DNA of 29,950 bases from an uncultured Bacilli bacterium (GTDB lineage: Bacteria > Bacillota_I > Bacilli_A > RF39 > UBA660), in assembly GCA_934095825.1 (NCBI GenBank), contig CAKOKQ010000018.1, forward strand, positions 1-29,950, in the 5' to 3' direction. This document shows, one piece after another, positions 1 to 8,620 of this stretch. The notes under the pieces are model-generated. The model was not told where the DNA came from. It made no database searches and saw nothing but the letters and a program-made list of their open reading frames with translations. How positions within the stretch are numbered: position 1 is the first letter of the stretch; every line of letters starts with the position of its first letter. The translations under genes were made by a program, and so were the position numbers.

Positions 1-78
1 CACTTACATTGTATCATAGGTAATTCTATGTGTCTTTTTTATGTCCCAATCGGACACTTAACTTTTCAATTTATACTG

Positions 79-111
79 AAAAAAAACTCGCTTCTTTTAT
101 TAGAAACGAGT
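79..111 (-). terminator. Rho-independent terminator of the Lys/Asn-rich membrane protein gene
   Basis: On the minus strand ACTCGTTTCT pairs with AGAAGCGAGT (one G-U pair) around a short A/T loop and is followed by a run of T. It lies directly after the stop codon at 121. Confidence 0.8.
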
Positions 112-120
112 AAAATTATA

Positions 121-2079
121 TTATTGGATATCCGAATTATCGGTATTTTCTGCATTTGGGCTACTTACTTGATCCCAAATAGCATTTATTAGATTATTTT
201 TAATATCAGTTAATTCATCTTCAGTGATATCATCAACTAAAACAGCATCAGTATAATCAAAATCATTATTTTTGCTTTCACCAAAGGTTAAATCCATCTT
301 AATTTCTGCATTAGTATCATTATTATTAGTATTTTTAAAACTAAATAAGAAACCACCTTTATTATTATCCAATTTAGTAAGAATTAAACTACCTTGATAA
401 TTATTTAAAATATTACTAACCTGGAAATCTAGATTAATTAAGTCATTTTTATTCTTATTACTTTTAATATCAATTAACTTAATATCATCAACATAAATTA
501 GTAATTTATCATCACTTAAATTAATACTTACTTTTTTCTTGCCATAGATATTTAAAGTCATATTGCCATCTATTAAATATTCTAGAATTTCTTTATCATC
601 ATTATAGATTTTAATACCACTAAATGTTTGAAAAAGACCTTTTGTATAAATCTTAATTTGATAATTACCTTTGAAACTAACATTGGAATTAAAAAGCTCA
701 TTAACAGTTACTTCATCAAGACCAATATTTTTAGCCATAGATTTTAATAATTCACTATCACCAGCAATTGCATTTAAGACTTTTTGAATGCTATTATTAA
801 AGTCATATTCAGAAAACTCTAAGTTTAAGACATTGAACTTTTCGCCATTTAAATCTTCTTTTTCCTTTTTACTGCTAGTATATTCAATATTATTAACGAG
901 ATAATTTTTAATAACTTCGATATTATTATTTAAATTACTATAATTAACACTTAAAAGATTAACTTTAATAGGATTATTAATTTGGATAGGGTAGTAATAT
1001 AAAGGGGTACTTATATAAAGATTTTTATCCAAATAACTATAAGTATTATTAATAGATTTATCTTCTTTTATAAGCTCAATATTACCATAGTAATTATTAT
1101 TTTTATTATAAAGACTAACGTTATAAGTATAATCTTTTAAGTTAGCATAATCACTACTAGTAGTATCTAGAGTTGCTGTTCCGGTTATTCCCTTATTTAA
1201 TTCTTCTTTAATGGTATTTAGTTTACTTAAAGTATTAGTTAGATTAGTATTAATATTAGTAAGAGCACTGTTTATAATAGCACTGTCTTTCGTAAATAAG
1301 ATAAAGTATAGACCTAAGAAACAAAGAATAAGTAAAATGATAATGATGAAAGGTTCAAAGAAATTATATTTTCTTTCTTTAATTAATAATTCATCAATTT
1401 CATTATTTAATTTCTCTTGATTATTTGCCTCTATTTTAATAGCTTCCGTTATATCATCAGTATCCCAGATAGCTTTAGCAAATTCGTTATTATTATTAAT
1501 ATCTTTAAGTTCATTCTTATAATTTTTATCTTTATTAGAAGAATTATCTTTGATAATAATATTCTCTTTAGGAATCTTTTTATTAGTTTCTTTTATAACA
1601 TCTTTTTTTCTTTTAGGACTTTTAACTTTTTTTTCTTTTTTAAAGTCATTATTTAACTCTTTATTATCATTCTTTTCTATAGTATTATTTTCCCCAACTT
1701 TTATAGCATTTTTCTTTTCTTCTTTAGAAATAATATCTGTTTTTTTATCTATTCCAACTTCTTTATTTTCTTTAATAATATTTTTAGTATTTTTATTTGA
1801 ATCACTCAACTTGACCGTTTTTGTTTTTACCGCGCTTTTTTTAGCAGAGGTCATATTATTGGCAGTCGCTTTATTTTTAGAAGTTTTCTTCTTATTGTTA
1901 GTGACTTTTTTAATATTATTGTTTTCTTTTTTAGTATTACTAGTTACTTTCTTTTTATTGCTTTCTTCTTTAACTTTATTATCAGTATCTTTTAAATTAT
2001 CACTAATATTTTTAGCACTTTTTAGTTTTGGCAAATTTTGATTATTATTTATATTATCGGTTTTTGTATTCCTATCCAT
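121..2079 (-). CDS. Lys/Asn-rich single-pass membrane protein of unknown function
   Basis: The 652-residue product has a low-complexity N-terminal half (about residues 1-235) made mostly of Lys, Asn, Asp, Ser and Thr. One strong membrane segment follows at about 241-262, after a basic Lys-Glu-Arg-Lys stretch, so the N-terminus is likely cytoplasmic. About 390 residues outside follow, with alternating hydrophobic and polar segments typical of a beta-rich extracellular domain. No catalytic motif is recognised. The outer part vaguely recalls surface proteins that measure or bind cell-wall components, but I cannot name a family. The start is uncertain: the ATG at 2079 has no convincing Shine-Dalgarno just upstream, and an AAAGGAG lies about 50 nt away. 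The gene is read divergently from the Fic remnant and ends in its own terminator. Its architecture (disordered Asn-rich tail, membrane helix, outer domain) resembles the protein at 10929-12209. Confidence 0.75.
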   Translation of the reverse strand: MDRNTKTDNINNNQNLPKLKSAKNISDNLKDTDNKVKEESNKKKVTSNTKKENNNIKKVTNNKKKTSKNKATANNMTSAKKSAVKTKTVKLSDSNKNTKNIIKENKEVGIDKKTDIISKEEKKNAIKVGENNTIEKNDNKELNNDFKKEKKVKSPKRKKDVIKETNKKIPKENIIIKDNSSNKDKNYKNELKDINNNNEFAKAIWDTDDITEAIKIEANNQEKLNNEIDELLIKERKYNFFEPFIIIILLILCFLGLYFILFTKDSAIINSALTNINTNLTNTLSKLNTIKEELNKGITGTATLDTTSSDYANLKDYTYNVSLYNKNNNYYGNIELIKEDKSINNTYSYLDKNLYISTPLYYYPIQINNPIKVNLLSVNYSNLNNNIEVIKNYLVNNIEYTSSKKEKEDLNGEKFNVLNLEFSEYDFNNSIQKVLNAIAGDSELLKSMAKNIGLDEVTVNELFNSNVSFKGNYQIKIYTKGLFQTFSGIKIYNDDKEILEYLIDGNMTLNIYGKKKVSINLSDDKLLIYVDDIKLIDIKSNKNKNDLINLDFQVSNILNNYQGSLILTKLDNNKGGFLFSFKNTNNNDTNAEIKMDLTFGESKNNDFDYTDAVLVDDITEDELTDIKNNLINAIWDQVSSPNAENTDNSDIQ

Positions 2080-2246
2080 AATTTAAATTATTTAAATACT
2101 ATTTGTTAGAAAGATATAGTATTTAATACTCCTTTTGATTATATTTCTTTCTATATTTTTAATTGTAACATAAATCTAAATCTTTTAGGAAAAAAGTATT
2201 TAGTAATATTCTTGAACTTGAATATATATAAAATATTAGAGGGTCA

Positions 2247-2265
2247 TTTATCAATTTTTGATAAA
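2247..2265. promoter_or_regulatory. Short dyad (possible operator) upstream of the Fic remnant
   Basis: TTTATCAA and TTGATAAA form a perfect 8-bp inverted repeat around TTT, about 75 bp upstream of the decayed Fic gene and between it and the divergent gene. It could be an operator or a weak hairpin; nothing else identifies its binding partner. Confidence 0.3.
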
Positions 2266-2339
2266 TAAAGTGCATATTTAATATTTTATACTCTTCATTA
2301 AAAATCGTTTTTAGTAAAATGTAGGGGAGGTGATATTAA

Positions 2340-2889
2340 ATGCCTAACAAATATAATATGTCTAGAGAAGATAATGTGTCTTTTGTTAAAAGAAATTTCG
2401 GTCGAGGATATGCTTAAATTAAAAGGATTAAAGGATGCTTAAATCTATGTAATGGATTCTTTAGACGAAGAACTTAATATATATTATATAAAAAAATCCA
2501 TTTTGAAGTTTATAAAGGTCAAAATATTTTACCATTGGGCGATTTTCGTAGTAGATGAGTAGGAATAATGGAAACTTCATGGCGTCCAAAATTACCAAGT
2601 GAGGTGATTATACTGCTCTGTTACAGGAAATACCAAAAATAGAAAATGCCTTAGATCGCTGTCTTACTATATTTTGTTGGATTCAAAGAAGTCAAATGTT
2701 TTTAGACGTAATAGAAAAGTAGCAAACATAGTTGCTAACAAAGAAATGATAAAAAGTGGGCAGGGTATTATCTCTATTCCGATTGAAAAGATTGCTTAAT
2801 ATTTATGATATCTTATTAATTATTATGAAACTAATGATATGACGCCTTTAAAAGAATGGTTATATGAAAATGCGGTTGATGGAGTATAA
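2340..2889 (+). pseudogene. Decayed Fic-domain protein gene
   Basis: A good ribosome binding site (GGGGAGGTG, 2324-2332) precedes ATG 2340, which opens MPNKYNMSREDN, a typical Fic-family N-terminus, but a TAA follows after 25 codons. Piecing frames together recovers more Fic sequence: LKDA*IYVMDSLDEELNIYY, then GIMETSWRPKLPSE, then ALDRCLTIFCWIQRSQMFLD, then NRRKVANIVANKEMIKSG, and finally YYETNDMTPLKEWLYENAVD up to the stop at 2889. The frame breaks inside the catalytic loop: FLD is separated from GNRRK by loss of one base, and several in-frame TAA, TAG and TGA codons are present. Fic enzymes transfer AMP or similar groups to target proteins and are often toxins. This copy cannot make a working enzyme. 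No antitoxin gene is evident beside it. Identification rests on recognised motif order, not on a search. Confidence 0.85.
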
Positions 2890-2910
2890 TATTCATTTAG
2901 AATGATACAT

Positions 2911-2944
2911 ATATATTTTTGAGATTAATGTGTCAAAAATATAT
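2911..2944. repeat. Perfect 12-bp inverted repeat after the Fic remnant
   Basis: ATATATTTTTGA and TCAAAAATATAT are perfect complements around a 10-nt loop, 22 bp after the Fic stop. There is no clear T-run, so it may be an old terminator or a regulatory dyad upstream of the next promoter. Confidence 0.45.
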
Positions 2945-2956
2945 CTAAAAATAAGC

Positions 2957-2985
2957 TTGACAATTTGTAAACTTTGTGCTATTCT
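2957..2985 (+). promoter_or_regulatory. Sigma-A type promoter of the 3062 gene
   Basis: TTGACA, a 17-bp spacer ending in TGTGC, and TATTCT. The spacer closely resembles that of the promoter at 5676-5704 before the J-domain gene. Confidence 0.65.
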
Positions 2986-3061
2986 ATACACCAAGAAATG
3001 CGAAAAGAGTATAATAGTGTTTAAAACTATCCGCACTATCTAGAGCATTTAGGGGGTCTAT

Positions 3062-3847
3062 ATGAATGAAACTTTATTTAAATTGAGAGAATTAAAAGAT
3101 TATTGGAAACAAAATTCCGAATCTAGAAAGCTTAGACAGGAGTTTCAAAAAAATGCAAAAGTCATTAAAGGTATTAATATAAGTAGTGAAGCAATTTTAC
3201 AACAATTAAGATTAGAAATTTCTAAAAGCAATGAATTTGTTGAAAATTCTTCAATAACTCCTTCATCAATTATGAATAAAATAAGAATAGCTTTAGATAA
3301 TTTAACAGGAGAAATAAAAGCTATTAATGATGAAGAAGTAAAAGAACTTGCTATAATTTTAATCGAACTGTTAAATTTACTAAATAATTCATCTTACTCG
3401 CATACTGCAAGAACAATTGCATCAAGTGCTGATGATTTAATGAAGATGTATATTAATGTTCCAGAAGATATAATATTGGCTAGAGAAGAGGTTTATAAAA
3501 GAATTATTTCTCGAGAAATGCGAGATATGAAACATGATATGACGAAGATTGAAGCCGTAAATAATTCTGAAAGCTTTTATATCAGTGAGAAAAAGGCAAT
3601 GGTTAGACTATGGCTTTATGACTTGTTACAATTGTCTGAAAATCCTGATAATCATATATATATAGAAACATTATTAACATTTGTTGAAAATTTAATGCTA
3701 AGGCTTGGTTGGAATGATTTTGATATGGTTTCTAAGGTTGAAGAACTAGAAAAAATAACAGCAATATCAAGAGAAATATTTCTATATGGTTTAAGTCCAG
3801 AATATTTAGATACTACTAGTGTAGATGATGGCTATAAAAAAAGATAA
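3062..3847 (+). CDS. Helical protein of unknown function
   Basis: The 261-residue product has no signal peptide or membrane segment and is predicted by composition to be nearly all alpha-helical, with heptad-like Leu/Ile spacing and many Lys and Glu residues. I do not recognise a family. The start ATG 3062 is well supported by AGGGGGT about 6 nt upstream, and a strong promoter lies at 2957-2985. A terminator at 3881-3918 makes it a single-gene transcript. It sits between the Fic remnant and dacF, so it could be the last intact gene of a small acquired segment, but base composition gives no clear sign of transfer. Confidence 0.75.
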   Translation: MNETLFKLRELKDYWKQNSESRKLRQEFQKNAKVIKGINISSEAILQQLRLEISKSNEFVENSSITPSSIMNKIRIALDNLTGEIKAINDEEVKELAIILIELLNLLNNSSYSHTARTIASSADDLMKMYINVPEDIILAREEVYKRIISREMRDMKHDMTKIEAVNNSESFYISEKKAMVRLWLYDLLQLSENPDNHIYIETLLTFVENLMLRLGWNDFDMVSKVEELEKITAISREIFLYGLSPEYLDTTSVDDGYKKR

Positions 3848-3880
3848 TTAATTTACATTAAAAATATTTATGAGTATATA

Positions 3881-3918
3881 AAAGAAGATATTTAAAAGTA
3901 ATAAAGTCTTCTTTTTTT
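3881..3918 (+). terminator. Rho-independent terminator after the 3062 gene
   Basis: AAAGAAGA pairs perfectly with TCTTCTTT across an 18-nt loop and is followed by seven T residues. Confidence 0.75.
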
Positions 3919-3945
3919 CATAAATTTTAATAGAGGTAATTATTT

Positions 3946-5097
3946 ATGAAAAAGATATATTTTTTATTAGTCTTACTTGTTTGTCCCTTTTCAGTCTTGG
4001 CACTTGATTTAGCTAGTAATGCAAAGAGCGCTATTATCATGGAACCAACTACCGGTAAAGTTATATTTGAAAAAAATAGTAATGAACGTTTAGAACCTGC
4101 CTCAATGACAAAAATTATGACTCTTTTACTTACCTTTGAGGCCATTGATAATGGTAAAATCTCTTTAGATGATACGGTAACTATTTCTAAAAGAGCAGCC
4201 GATATGGGAGGATCCCAAATGTTTTTAGAAGCCGGCAGTAATATTCATTTAGAAGAAATAATTAAAGGCGTAAGTATCGCTTCTGCCAATGATGGTGCGA
4301 TTGCTCTAGCGGAGTTTGTGGGGGGCAGTGTTGAAAATTTCATTGATATGATGAATAAAAAAGCCGAAGACTTAGGACTTGCTAATACGCATTTTGCTAA
4401 TCCTCATGGTCTTCATGATGATAATCATTATAGTTCTGCTTATGATATGGCCATTATGGCTGCTAACTTAATAGAACATGAAAAAATATTAAATTATACT
4501 TCTATTTATGAAGATTATTTTAATAAACCAGATGGTTCTAGAACTTGGCTTGTTAATACCAATAAATTAGTAAGATTTTTTGAAGGCGTAGACGGTTTAA
4601 AAACAGGTTATACCAAAGAAGCTGGCTACTGTCTAACGGCAACCGCAAAGAAAAATAATGTGCGTTATATAACTGTTGTGATGGGAGAACCATCAGCCGA
4701 TATACGAAGTAGTGAAACGACTAATATGTTAAACTATGCTTTTAATTCTTTTAAACTTAATACAATTCTAGATAAGAATCAAGAATTAGGAAATATTTAT
4801 ATCGATAAAAGTAAACAAAAGACCGCTAAAATTATTGTTAAAAATCCTATAACTGAGTTAATGAGCAAAGAAAAAGATATTCCAAATTATACATATAATT
4901 TAAAAGTAGGAAAGTTAGTAGCGCCCATTAAAGCTGGTACCAAAGTAGGAACAGTAGAAATTTTAGATAATGAAGGCTTAATAGTAAGAGAAGAAGATGT
5001 AACTATTGCCTATGATATAGATAAAGCTAACCTTTGGGGAACTTTTTTAGAAAATTTAATGACAATAATAAAAGGAAAAAAAATAAATAAAATATAA
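3946..5097 (+). CDS. dacF: D-alanyl-D-alanine carboxypeptidase (penicillin-binding protein 5 / DacF type)
   Basis: This exported serine peptidase (family S11) removes the terminal D-Ala from peptidoglycan stem peptides. The 383-residue protein starts with a signal peptide (Met-Lys-Lys, hydrophobic core to about residue 19). The three active-site motifs are all present: SMTK at 53-56 (nucleophile Ser53, Lys56), SAN at 113-115 and KTG at 219-221. The C-terminal 90 residues fit the beta-rich PBP5_C domain (GKLVAPIKAGTKVG), and the last segment contains an amphipathic WGTFLENLMTII stretch likely to hold it at the membrane. AGAGGT precedes ATG 3946. The mntP-like gene starts 1 bp after its stop, so the two are probably co-transcribed. 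The symbol is by similarity; it could equally be the vegetative DacA-type enzyme, since spore-specific expression cannot be read from the sequence. Confidence 0.93.
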   Translation: MKKIYFLLVLLVCPFSVLALDLASNAKSAIIMEPTTGKVIFEKNSNERLEPASMTKIMTLLLTFEAIDNGKISLDDTVTISKRAADMGGSQMFLEAGSNIHLEEIIKGVSIASANDGAIALAEFVGGSVENFIDMMNKKAEDLGLANTHFANPHGLHDDNHYSSAYDMAIMAANLIEHEKILNYTSIYEDYFNKPDGSRTWLVNTNKLVRFFEGVDGLKTGYTKEAGYCLTATAKKNNVRYITVVMGEPSADIRSSETTNMLNYAFNSFKLNTILDKNQELGNIYIDKSKQKTAKIIVKNPITELMSKEKDIPNYTYNLKVGKLVAPIKAGTKVGTVEILDNEGLIVREEDVTIAYDIDKANLWGTFLENLMTIIKGKKINKI

Positions 5098-5098
5098 T

Positions 5099-5632
5099 AT
5101 GACAATAATAGAACTATTTCTAATAGCTGTAGGACTAGCTAGTGATGCTTTTGTTGTATCGATTACTCTTGGTCTTAAGTATAAATATCTTAGTCTTTTT
5201 AATAAACTAAAGATAGCTTTAACATTTAGTATTTTACAAGTATTAATGCCGATGGTAGGATTTTTAGTAGCTTATAATTTTAACTCTCAAGTAACTTTTC
5301 TTACTAAATTTATTGCCTTTTTAATCTTAAGTTTAATAGGTATTAATATGTTAATAAGTAAAGAAGAAGAGTTAAATTATAATATAGATTTTAAGAATTT
5401 ATTTTTCTTAGGAATAGCTACTTCCCTAGATGCTTTTGCTGTTGGTTTATCCTTTGCTTTTTTAAAAGTTAATATGTTAATTTCTCTTACTTTAATTGGC
5501 CTTGTTACTTTTCTTATGTGTTTTCTAGGTCCTTACCTAGGTAATTATTTTGGCAGTAGAATAGCTAATAAACCCCAAGTAGTAGGGGGTATTATTCTAA
5601 TTGTAATAGGTTTTAAAATATTAATATTTTAG
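5099..5632 (+). CDS. mntP: MntP/YtaF-family membrane protein, probable manganese efflux pump
   Basis: The 177-residue protein has about six membrane helices and the two acidic motifs of this family in its duplicated halves: SDAFVVS near residues 16-22 and SLDAFAVGLS near 110-119. In MntP such Asp residues within the membrane are needed for Mn2+ export; YtaF is a related sporulation membrane protein of unknown role. The length (MntP is about 185-190 residues) and the second motif favour MntP, but YtaF cannot be ruled out. Start ATG 5099 lies one base after the dacF stop, so its translation is probably coupled. No terminator is visible before the next promoter. Confidence 0.82.
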   Translation: MTIIELFLIAVGLASDAFVVSITLGLKYKYLSLFNKLKIALTFSILQVLMPMVGFLVAYNFNSQVTFLTKFIAFLILSLIGINMLISKEEELNYNIDFKNLFFLGIATSLDAFAVGLSFAFLKVNMLISLTLIGLVTFLMCFLGPYLGNYFGSRIANKPQVVGGIILIVIGFKILIF

Positions 5633-5675
5633 AACCTAAGAGCTAACTGATTGACAATATGATTTTGACTAATAG

Positions 5676-5704
5676 TTGACAAGTTGTGAATTCAGTGCTA
5701 TAGT
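5676..5704 (+). promoter_or_regulatory. Sigma-A type promoter of the J-domain gene
   Basis: TTGACA, a 17-bp spacer ending in AGTGC, and TATAGT. TTGAC also occurs at 5651 and 5665 just upstream, so this hexamer is repeated three times within about 30 bp. Confidence 0.7.
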
Positions 5705-5728
5705 AACTCCTCGAAAGAGGGGGTACGT

Positions 5729-6628
5729 ATGAGTAATCAAATTAATGATTCATATAAAATATTAGGAGTACCCAAAAATGTAACGAAAGAAGAACTTAAA
5801 AAAGCTTATCATAAAAAAGCTCAAGAATATCATCCTGATTTAACTGGTGGCGACAATAAAATGATGAGTGATATTAATGTGGCTTATGCTATAATTTTAA
5901 GTGATATTAAGAAAAAGGGTGCCTTGTTTAAAGATTGTAATGCTTGGAATAATGAATCTGAAAAAAATGCAACTGAAAGTACTAGTAAATATAGATTAAC
6001 AAAAGAAGAGCGAGAAAATCTTAATAATATAAAAGAAGTATGGAAAACAGTGACAATTTTTAAAAACAAAGTTGATAACATAATTAATAAGCAACCCAAT
6101 CCTGATATTATGTTAAAAAAGATAAGTGAAATTTTAAATGCTTTAGTTAATTTCCTAAGAAAATATATTGAATATGATATAAATAATTTAGAAAGTAATT
6201 CTTATAATGAACTAAAATTATTTATAAATCAAGTAGGAAAAACTAATGATAATCAATATGCTAAATGGTTAGTAGAAGCTTATATTAATATTTGTCGTGA
6301 AGAAGTATTTCCTGTTTTACATTTTACTCCTGAATTTTTAGAATTTATCCGTATTTTAGAAAATTCTAAAAATGAAAATTTGGCTATTGTTTTAGATATT
6401 TTAAAAGAAGAAGCAATTGATGTTGCAAAAGTAAGCAGCAGACTTTATAAATTAAATCCTCAAAGTAAAAATCTTAATAATTTAGATCCTAAAGTAAATG
6501 AAATAGCAGCTGATTTTACTAATGATTATCTAAGCGATATCGATAATATTTGTGACATTTTTTCTAAAAAACATCTTTTTGATGATTATATCATGAGTAG
6601 AAATTTTACTAATGGTGGCAGAAAATAA
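5729..6628 (+). CDS. J-domain protein (DnaJ-like co-chaperone, no zinc-finger domain)
   Basis: Residues 5-70 form a J domain, the part that stimulates Hsp70 (DnaK) ATPase. The essential HPD tripeptide is at 35-37, preceded by the basic helix II (KKAYHKKAQEY) and followed by helix III. The remaining 230 residues lack the Gly/Phe-rich, CxxCxGxG zinc-finger and substrate-binding domains of DnaJ. They form a Lys/Asn/Glu-rich helical region I do not recognise, which probably targets a specific client. It is therefore a specialised J protein rather than DnaJ itself. GAGGGGG upstream supports ATG 5729. The gene has its own promoter and a terminator at 6632-6659. No chaperone partner lies nearby. Confidence 0.88.
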   Translation: MSNQINDSYKILGVPKNVTKEELKKAYHKKAQEYHPDLTGGDNKMMSDINVAYAIILSDIKKKGALFKDCNAWNNESEKNATESTSKYRLTKEERENLNNIKEVWKTVTIFKNKVDNIINKQPNPDIMLKKISEILNALVNFLRKYIEYDINNLESNSYNELKLFINQVGKTNDNQYAKWLVEAYINICREEVFPVLHFTPEFLEFIRILENSKNENLAIVLDILKEEAIDVAKVSSRLYKLNPQSKNLNNLDPKVNEIAADFTNDYLSDIDNICDIFSKKHLFDDYIMSRNFTNGGRK

Positions 6629-6631
6629 AAG

Positions 6632-6659
6632 AAATCAGTCCTAAGTGTCTGATTTTTTT
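6632..6659 (+). terminator. Rho-independent terminator of the J-domain gene
   Basis: AAATCAG pairs with CTGATTT across a 10-nt loop, with seven T residues at the end. Confidence 0.8.
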
Positions 6660-6665
6660 AGATGA

Positions 6666-6689
6666 AATTATGTGAAATTCCACATAATT
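6666..6689. repeat. Perfect 9-bp inverted repeat between convergent genes
   Basis: AATTATGTG and CACATAATT flank AAATTC, just after the J-domain terminator. It could form a hairpin in either direction. It may end transcripts of the serpin gene, although it lies about 150 bp beyond that stop codon. Confidence 0.4.
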
Positions 6690-6813
6690 AAATAGATAAA
6701 AATAGTAATTATTATATAAAATTTCTTCTAAAAAAGAGGGCAAGAAAAATATACAAAGAAATCTAAGTGATAAATAAAATAAAAAAATGTAATCCTTAAT
6801 CATATTTCTATAA

Positions 6814-6836
6814 TTAATATTACATTTTAATATTAA
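6814..6836. repeat. AT-only 9-bp inverted repeat after the serpin stop
   Basis: TTAATATTA and TAATATTAA flank CATTT, seven bases beyond the serpin stop. It is weak and lacks a T-run on the minus strand, so it is only a possible 3' end stabiliser or terminator. Confidence 0.3.
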
Positions 6837-6842
6837 GATTAA

Positions 6843-8486
6843 CTATTCTAAACCCACAGTAGGACTATATAGAACTGGTTCGTAAACAGTACCGGTAAAC
6901 CAAACTTCACCAGTATCTTTATCACGAATAATAAACATATAAGGATTAGCAAATGTTAAGTCAATTTTTTCAACAGGAACATCAAATTTATAATCGAAAC
7001 CACACATACCGCCACCAGCACCACCAACAGTAGTTGCCGCAGCAGCTTTAATTCCTTCGTTAGAAAATTCAATATTAGCTTTATGTTTAGCATTACTAAT
7101 ATAGGCTTTATCACTAGTTAAATTAGATAGATTAGCGGTACTACTATCAAAGACATCTTTAATTCCAAGTGAATTTAAATCACTAACTAATTTCAATTCA
7201 TAATCAAATTTAAACATTGGAATATAACCAGATATTTCAGTAATAACACCATCTTTGAAACTATTAAGTTCAATTGGCTTTAAATTACTAATTAAAGTAT
7301 TAATTTTATCAATATTAATATTTTTAATATAAGTACTTAGATTATCTTGCGTTGGCATAATACCAATATATTGAAGGGTAGTACCATTATAAGTTTTTAA
7401 ATCTTTAGCAAATACTTTAGTTTCATTATCTGTATAGAATTCAAAGTCAGTAGAACTACTTATTTGTTGATAATTTTCTTTTAAATCTTTGATATATTTA
7501 TCTAAATCTAATTTATCAGCTTCATCTAAGTTATCAGGAGAACCACACATGGTCATTTCTTCTTCTTGATTTTTTAACCATTTATTATATTCATCAGTTA
7601 CTTTTTTACGAATATTATCTTCTCCTAATTCATTAATAATATCATACTTATTAGCAACTGCCCCAATTTCAACTGCTTTAGCCTTTTTATTATAACCAGT
7701 AAAGTTTATACCTGTATAATCAGATAACATTAAACCTTGAATGATTTTAGAAAACTTTTCGTGAGCATATTCAGTATAGTAGCCAGATTCTTCACTTTGA
7801 ATTTTATTAACCCATTCCATATCAATACCTAAAGCATTAGCTAAGATAAAGTCATTATCAGAAATATCATCATATAAATTATTAATTAATTTATAAGTTT
7901 TATCACTAACCCATTTATTAATAGTATTAACATTTTTAAAATCATCATAAATAACTTCAGCATTATATTTATCTTTTAGATTATCGACATATGATGATTT
8001 AATATTATCTTTATAACTATTTTTTACAAATAAAGCATTAGCAAAAGACATATTTTTATTATTGGCATATTTCTTATTAGTATAAGTACCTAAAATATCA
8101 TCTATTTGATATTTAGTTTCCCCATCAGCACCAGTACTTAACATTTCTAAAACATATTTAATAGATAAAGGACTATAAATCATGTTTTGTTTATTATTTT
8201 CTAGTTGTAAGAAGTATAGATCAAAATTAGATAGTTTATTATCTTTTAATTGATAAGCACTATATTTATTTTCTCTTTTTACTTCTGTTTGATTTTGATT
8301 ATTATTGTTATCATTAGTATTATTTTTATTCTTTTTAACTTTTAGAAATAATAAGATACTAGTAATTAATATTATTAGAATAACTGCTATGATGATAAGA
8401 CTTTTTTTCTTTTTATTAGTAGATTCTATGTTGTTATTTCCATTACCAGTATTATTATTTATTAATGGATTTTCATTATTTTCCAT
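6843..8486 (-). CDS. Membrane-anchored serpin (serine or cysteine protease inhibitor)
   Basis: Serpins trap proteases by inserting a cleaved reactive loop into a beta-sheet. The 547-residue product starts with an Asn-rich cytoplasmic tail and one membrane helix (about residues 27-48, after KKKK), then an Asn-rich spacer, then a serpin domain in the outer compartment. Landmarks near the C-terminus are the hinge EGIKAAAATT, which matches inhibitory serpins (small residues at P12-P9), and the closing FANPYMFIIRDKDTGEVWFTGTVYEP. The reactive loop after the hinge, VGGAGGGMCGF, is unusually Gly-rich and has a Cys near the expected scissile bond. The N-terminal and middle parts are less typical, with inserted acidic segments. 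I prefer ATG 8486 to the upstream TTG 8495 because AGAGG lies 10 nt before the ATG and too close to the TTG. A likely role is protection from host or competitor proteases in the gut (inference). Confidence 0.88.
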   Translation of the reverse strand: MENNENPLINNNTGNGNNNIESTNKKKKSLIIIAVILIILITSILLFLKVKKNKNNTNDNNNNQNQTEVKRENKYSAYQLKDNKLSNFDLYFLQLENNKQNMIYSPLSIKYVLEMLSTGADGETKYQIDDILGTYTNKKYANNKNMSFANALFVKNSYKDNIKSSYVDNLKDKYNAEVIYDDFKNVNTINKWVSDKTYKLINNLYDDISDNDFILANALGIDMEWVNKIQSEESGYYTEYAHEKFSKIIQGLMLSDYTGINFTGYNKKAKAVEIGAVANKYDIINELGEDNIRKKVTDEYNKWLKNQEEEMTMCGSPDNLDEADKLDLDKYIKDLKENYQQISSSTDFEFYTDNETKVFAKDLKTYNGTTLQYIGIMPTQDNLSTYIKNINIDKINTLISNLKPIELNSFKDGVITEISGYIPMFKFDYELKLVSDLNSLGIKDVFDSSTANLSNLTSDKAYISNAKHKANIEFSNEGIKAAAATTVGGAGGGMCGFDYKFDVPVEKIDLTFANPYMFIIRDKDTGEVWFTGTVYEPVLYSPTVGLE

Positions 8487-8511
8487 ATAAAACAAACCTC
8501 TTTCTATCTTA

Positions 8512-8540
8512 ATAGTATCATTAATGTTATTGTTAGTAAA
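8512..8540 (-). promoter_or_regulatory. Candidate promoter of the serpin gene
   Basis: On the minus strand TTTACT, 17 bp, TACTAT lies about 30 bp before the serpin start codon. It is outside the inverted-repeat element, so the serpin may not depend on that element for expression. Confidence 0.4.
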
Positions 8541-8593
8541 TAGGTTTTATGTATGGTTATTATTAATTTGGTTATAATATAATTTTAAAAAAT

Positions 8594-8620
8594 TTTCATA
8601 GAGTTATTTACTCTATGAAA
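8594..8620 (+). repeat. Left 27-bp inverted repeat of inverton 1
   Basis: TTTCATAGAGT, core TATTT, ACTCTATGAAA. The arms mirror each other and the core is asymmetric, as in tyrosine-recombinase core sites. Confidence 0.9.

Noticed and set aside
1..78. Small dyad TGTCC-CAATC-GGACA near the left edge, possibly an insertion-sequence end
   Set aside because: Only 5 bp of stem and no transposase or second copy in the window.
1550..2041. Long plus-strand open frame rich in Phe and Leu
   Set aside because: It is the antisense of the Lys/Asn-rich segment of the minus-strand gene; the hydrophobic composition is a by-product of AAA/AAG codons read backward.
2533..2560. TGA read as Trp in the Fic remnant (Mycoplasma code)
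   Set aside because: The same frame also contains TAA, other genes use TGG throughout, and the position is not a conserved Trp in Fic proteins.
8594..8620. Hairpin repeat as a simple transcription terminator
   Set aside because: No T-run follows, and a terminator would not need its loop to be the exact reverse complement of the loop 239 bp away.
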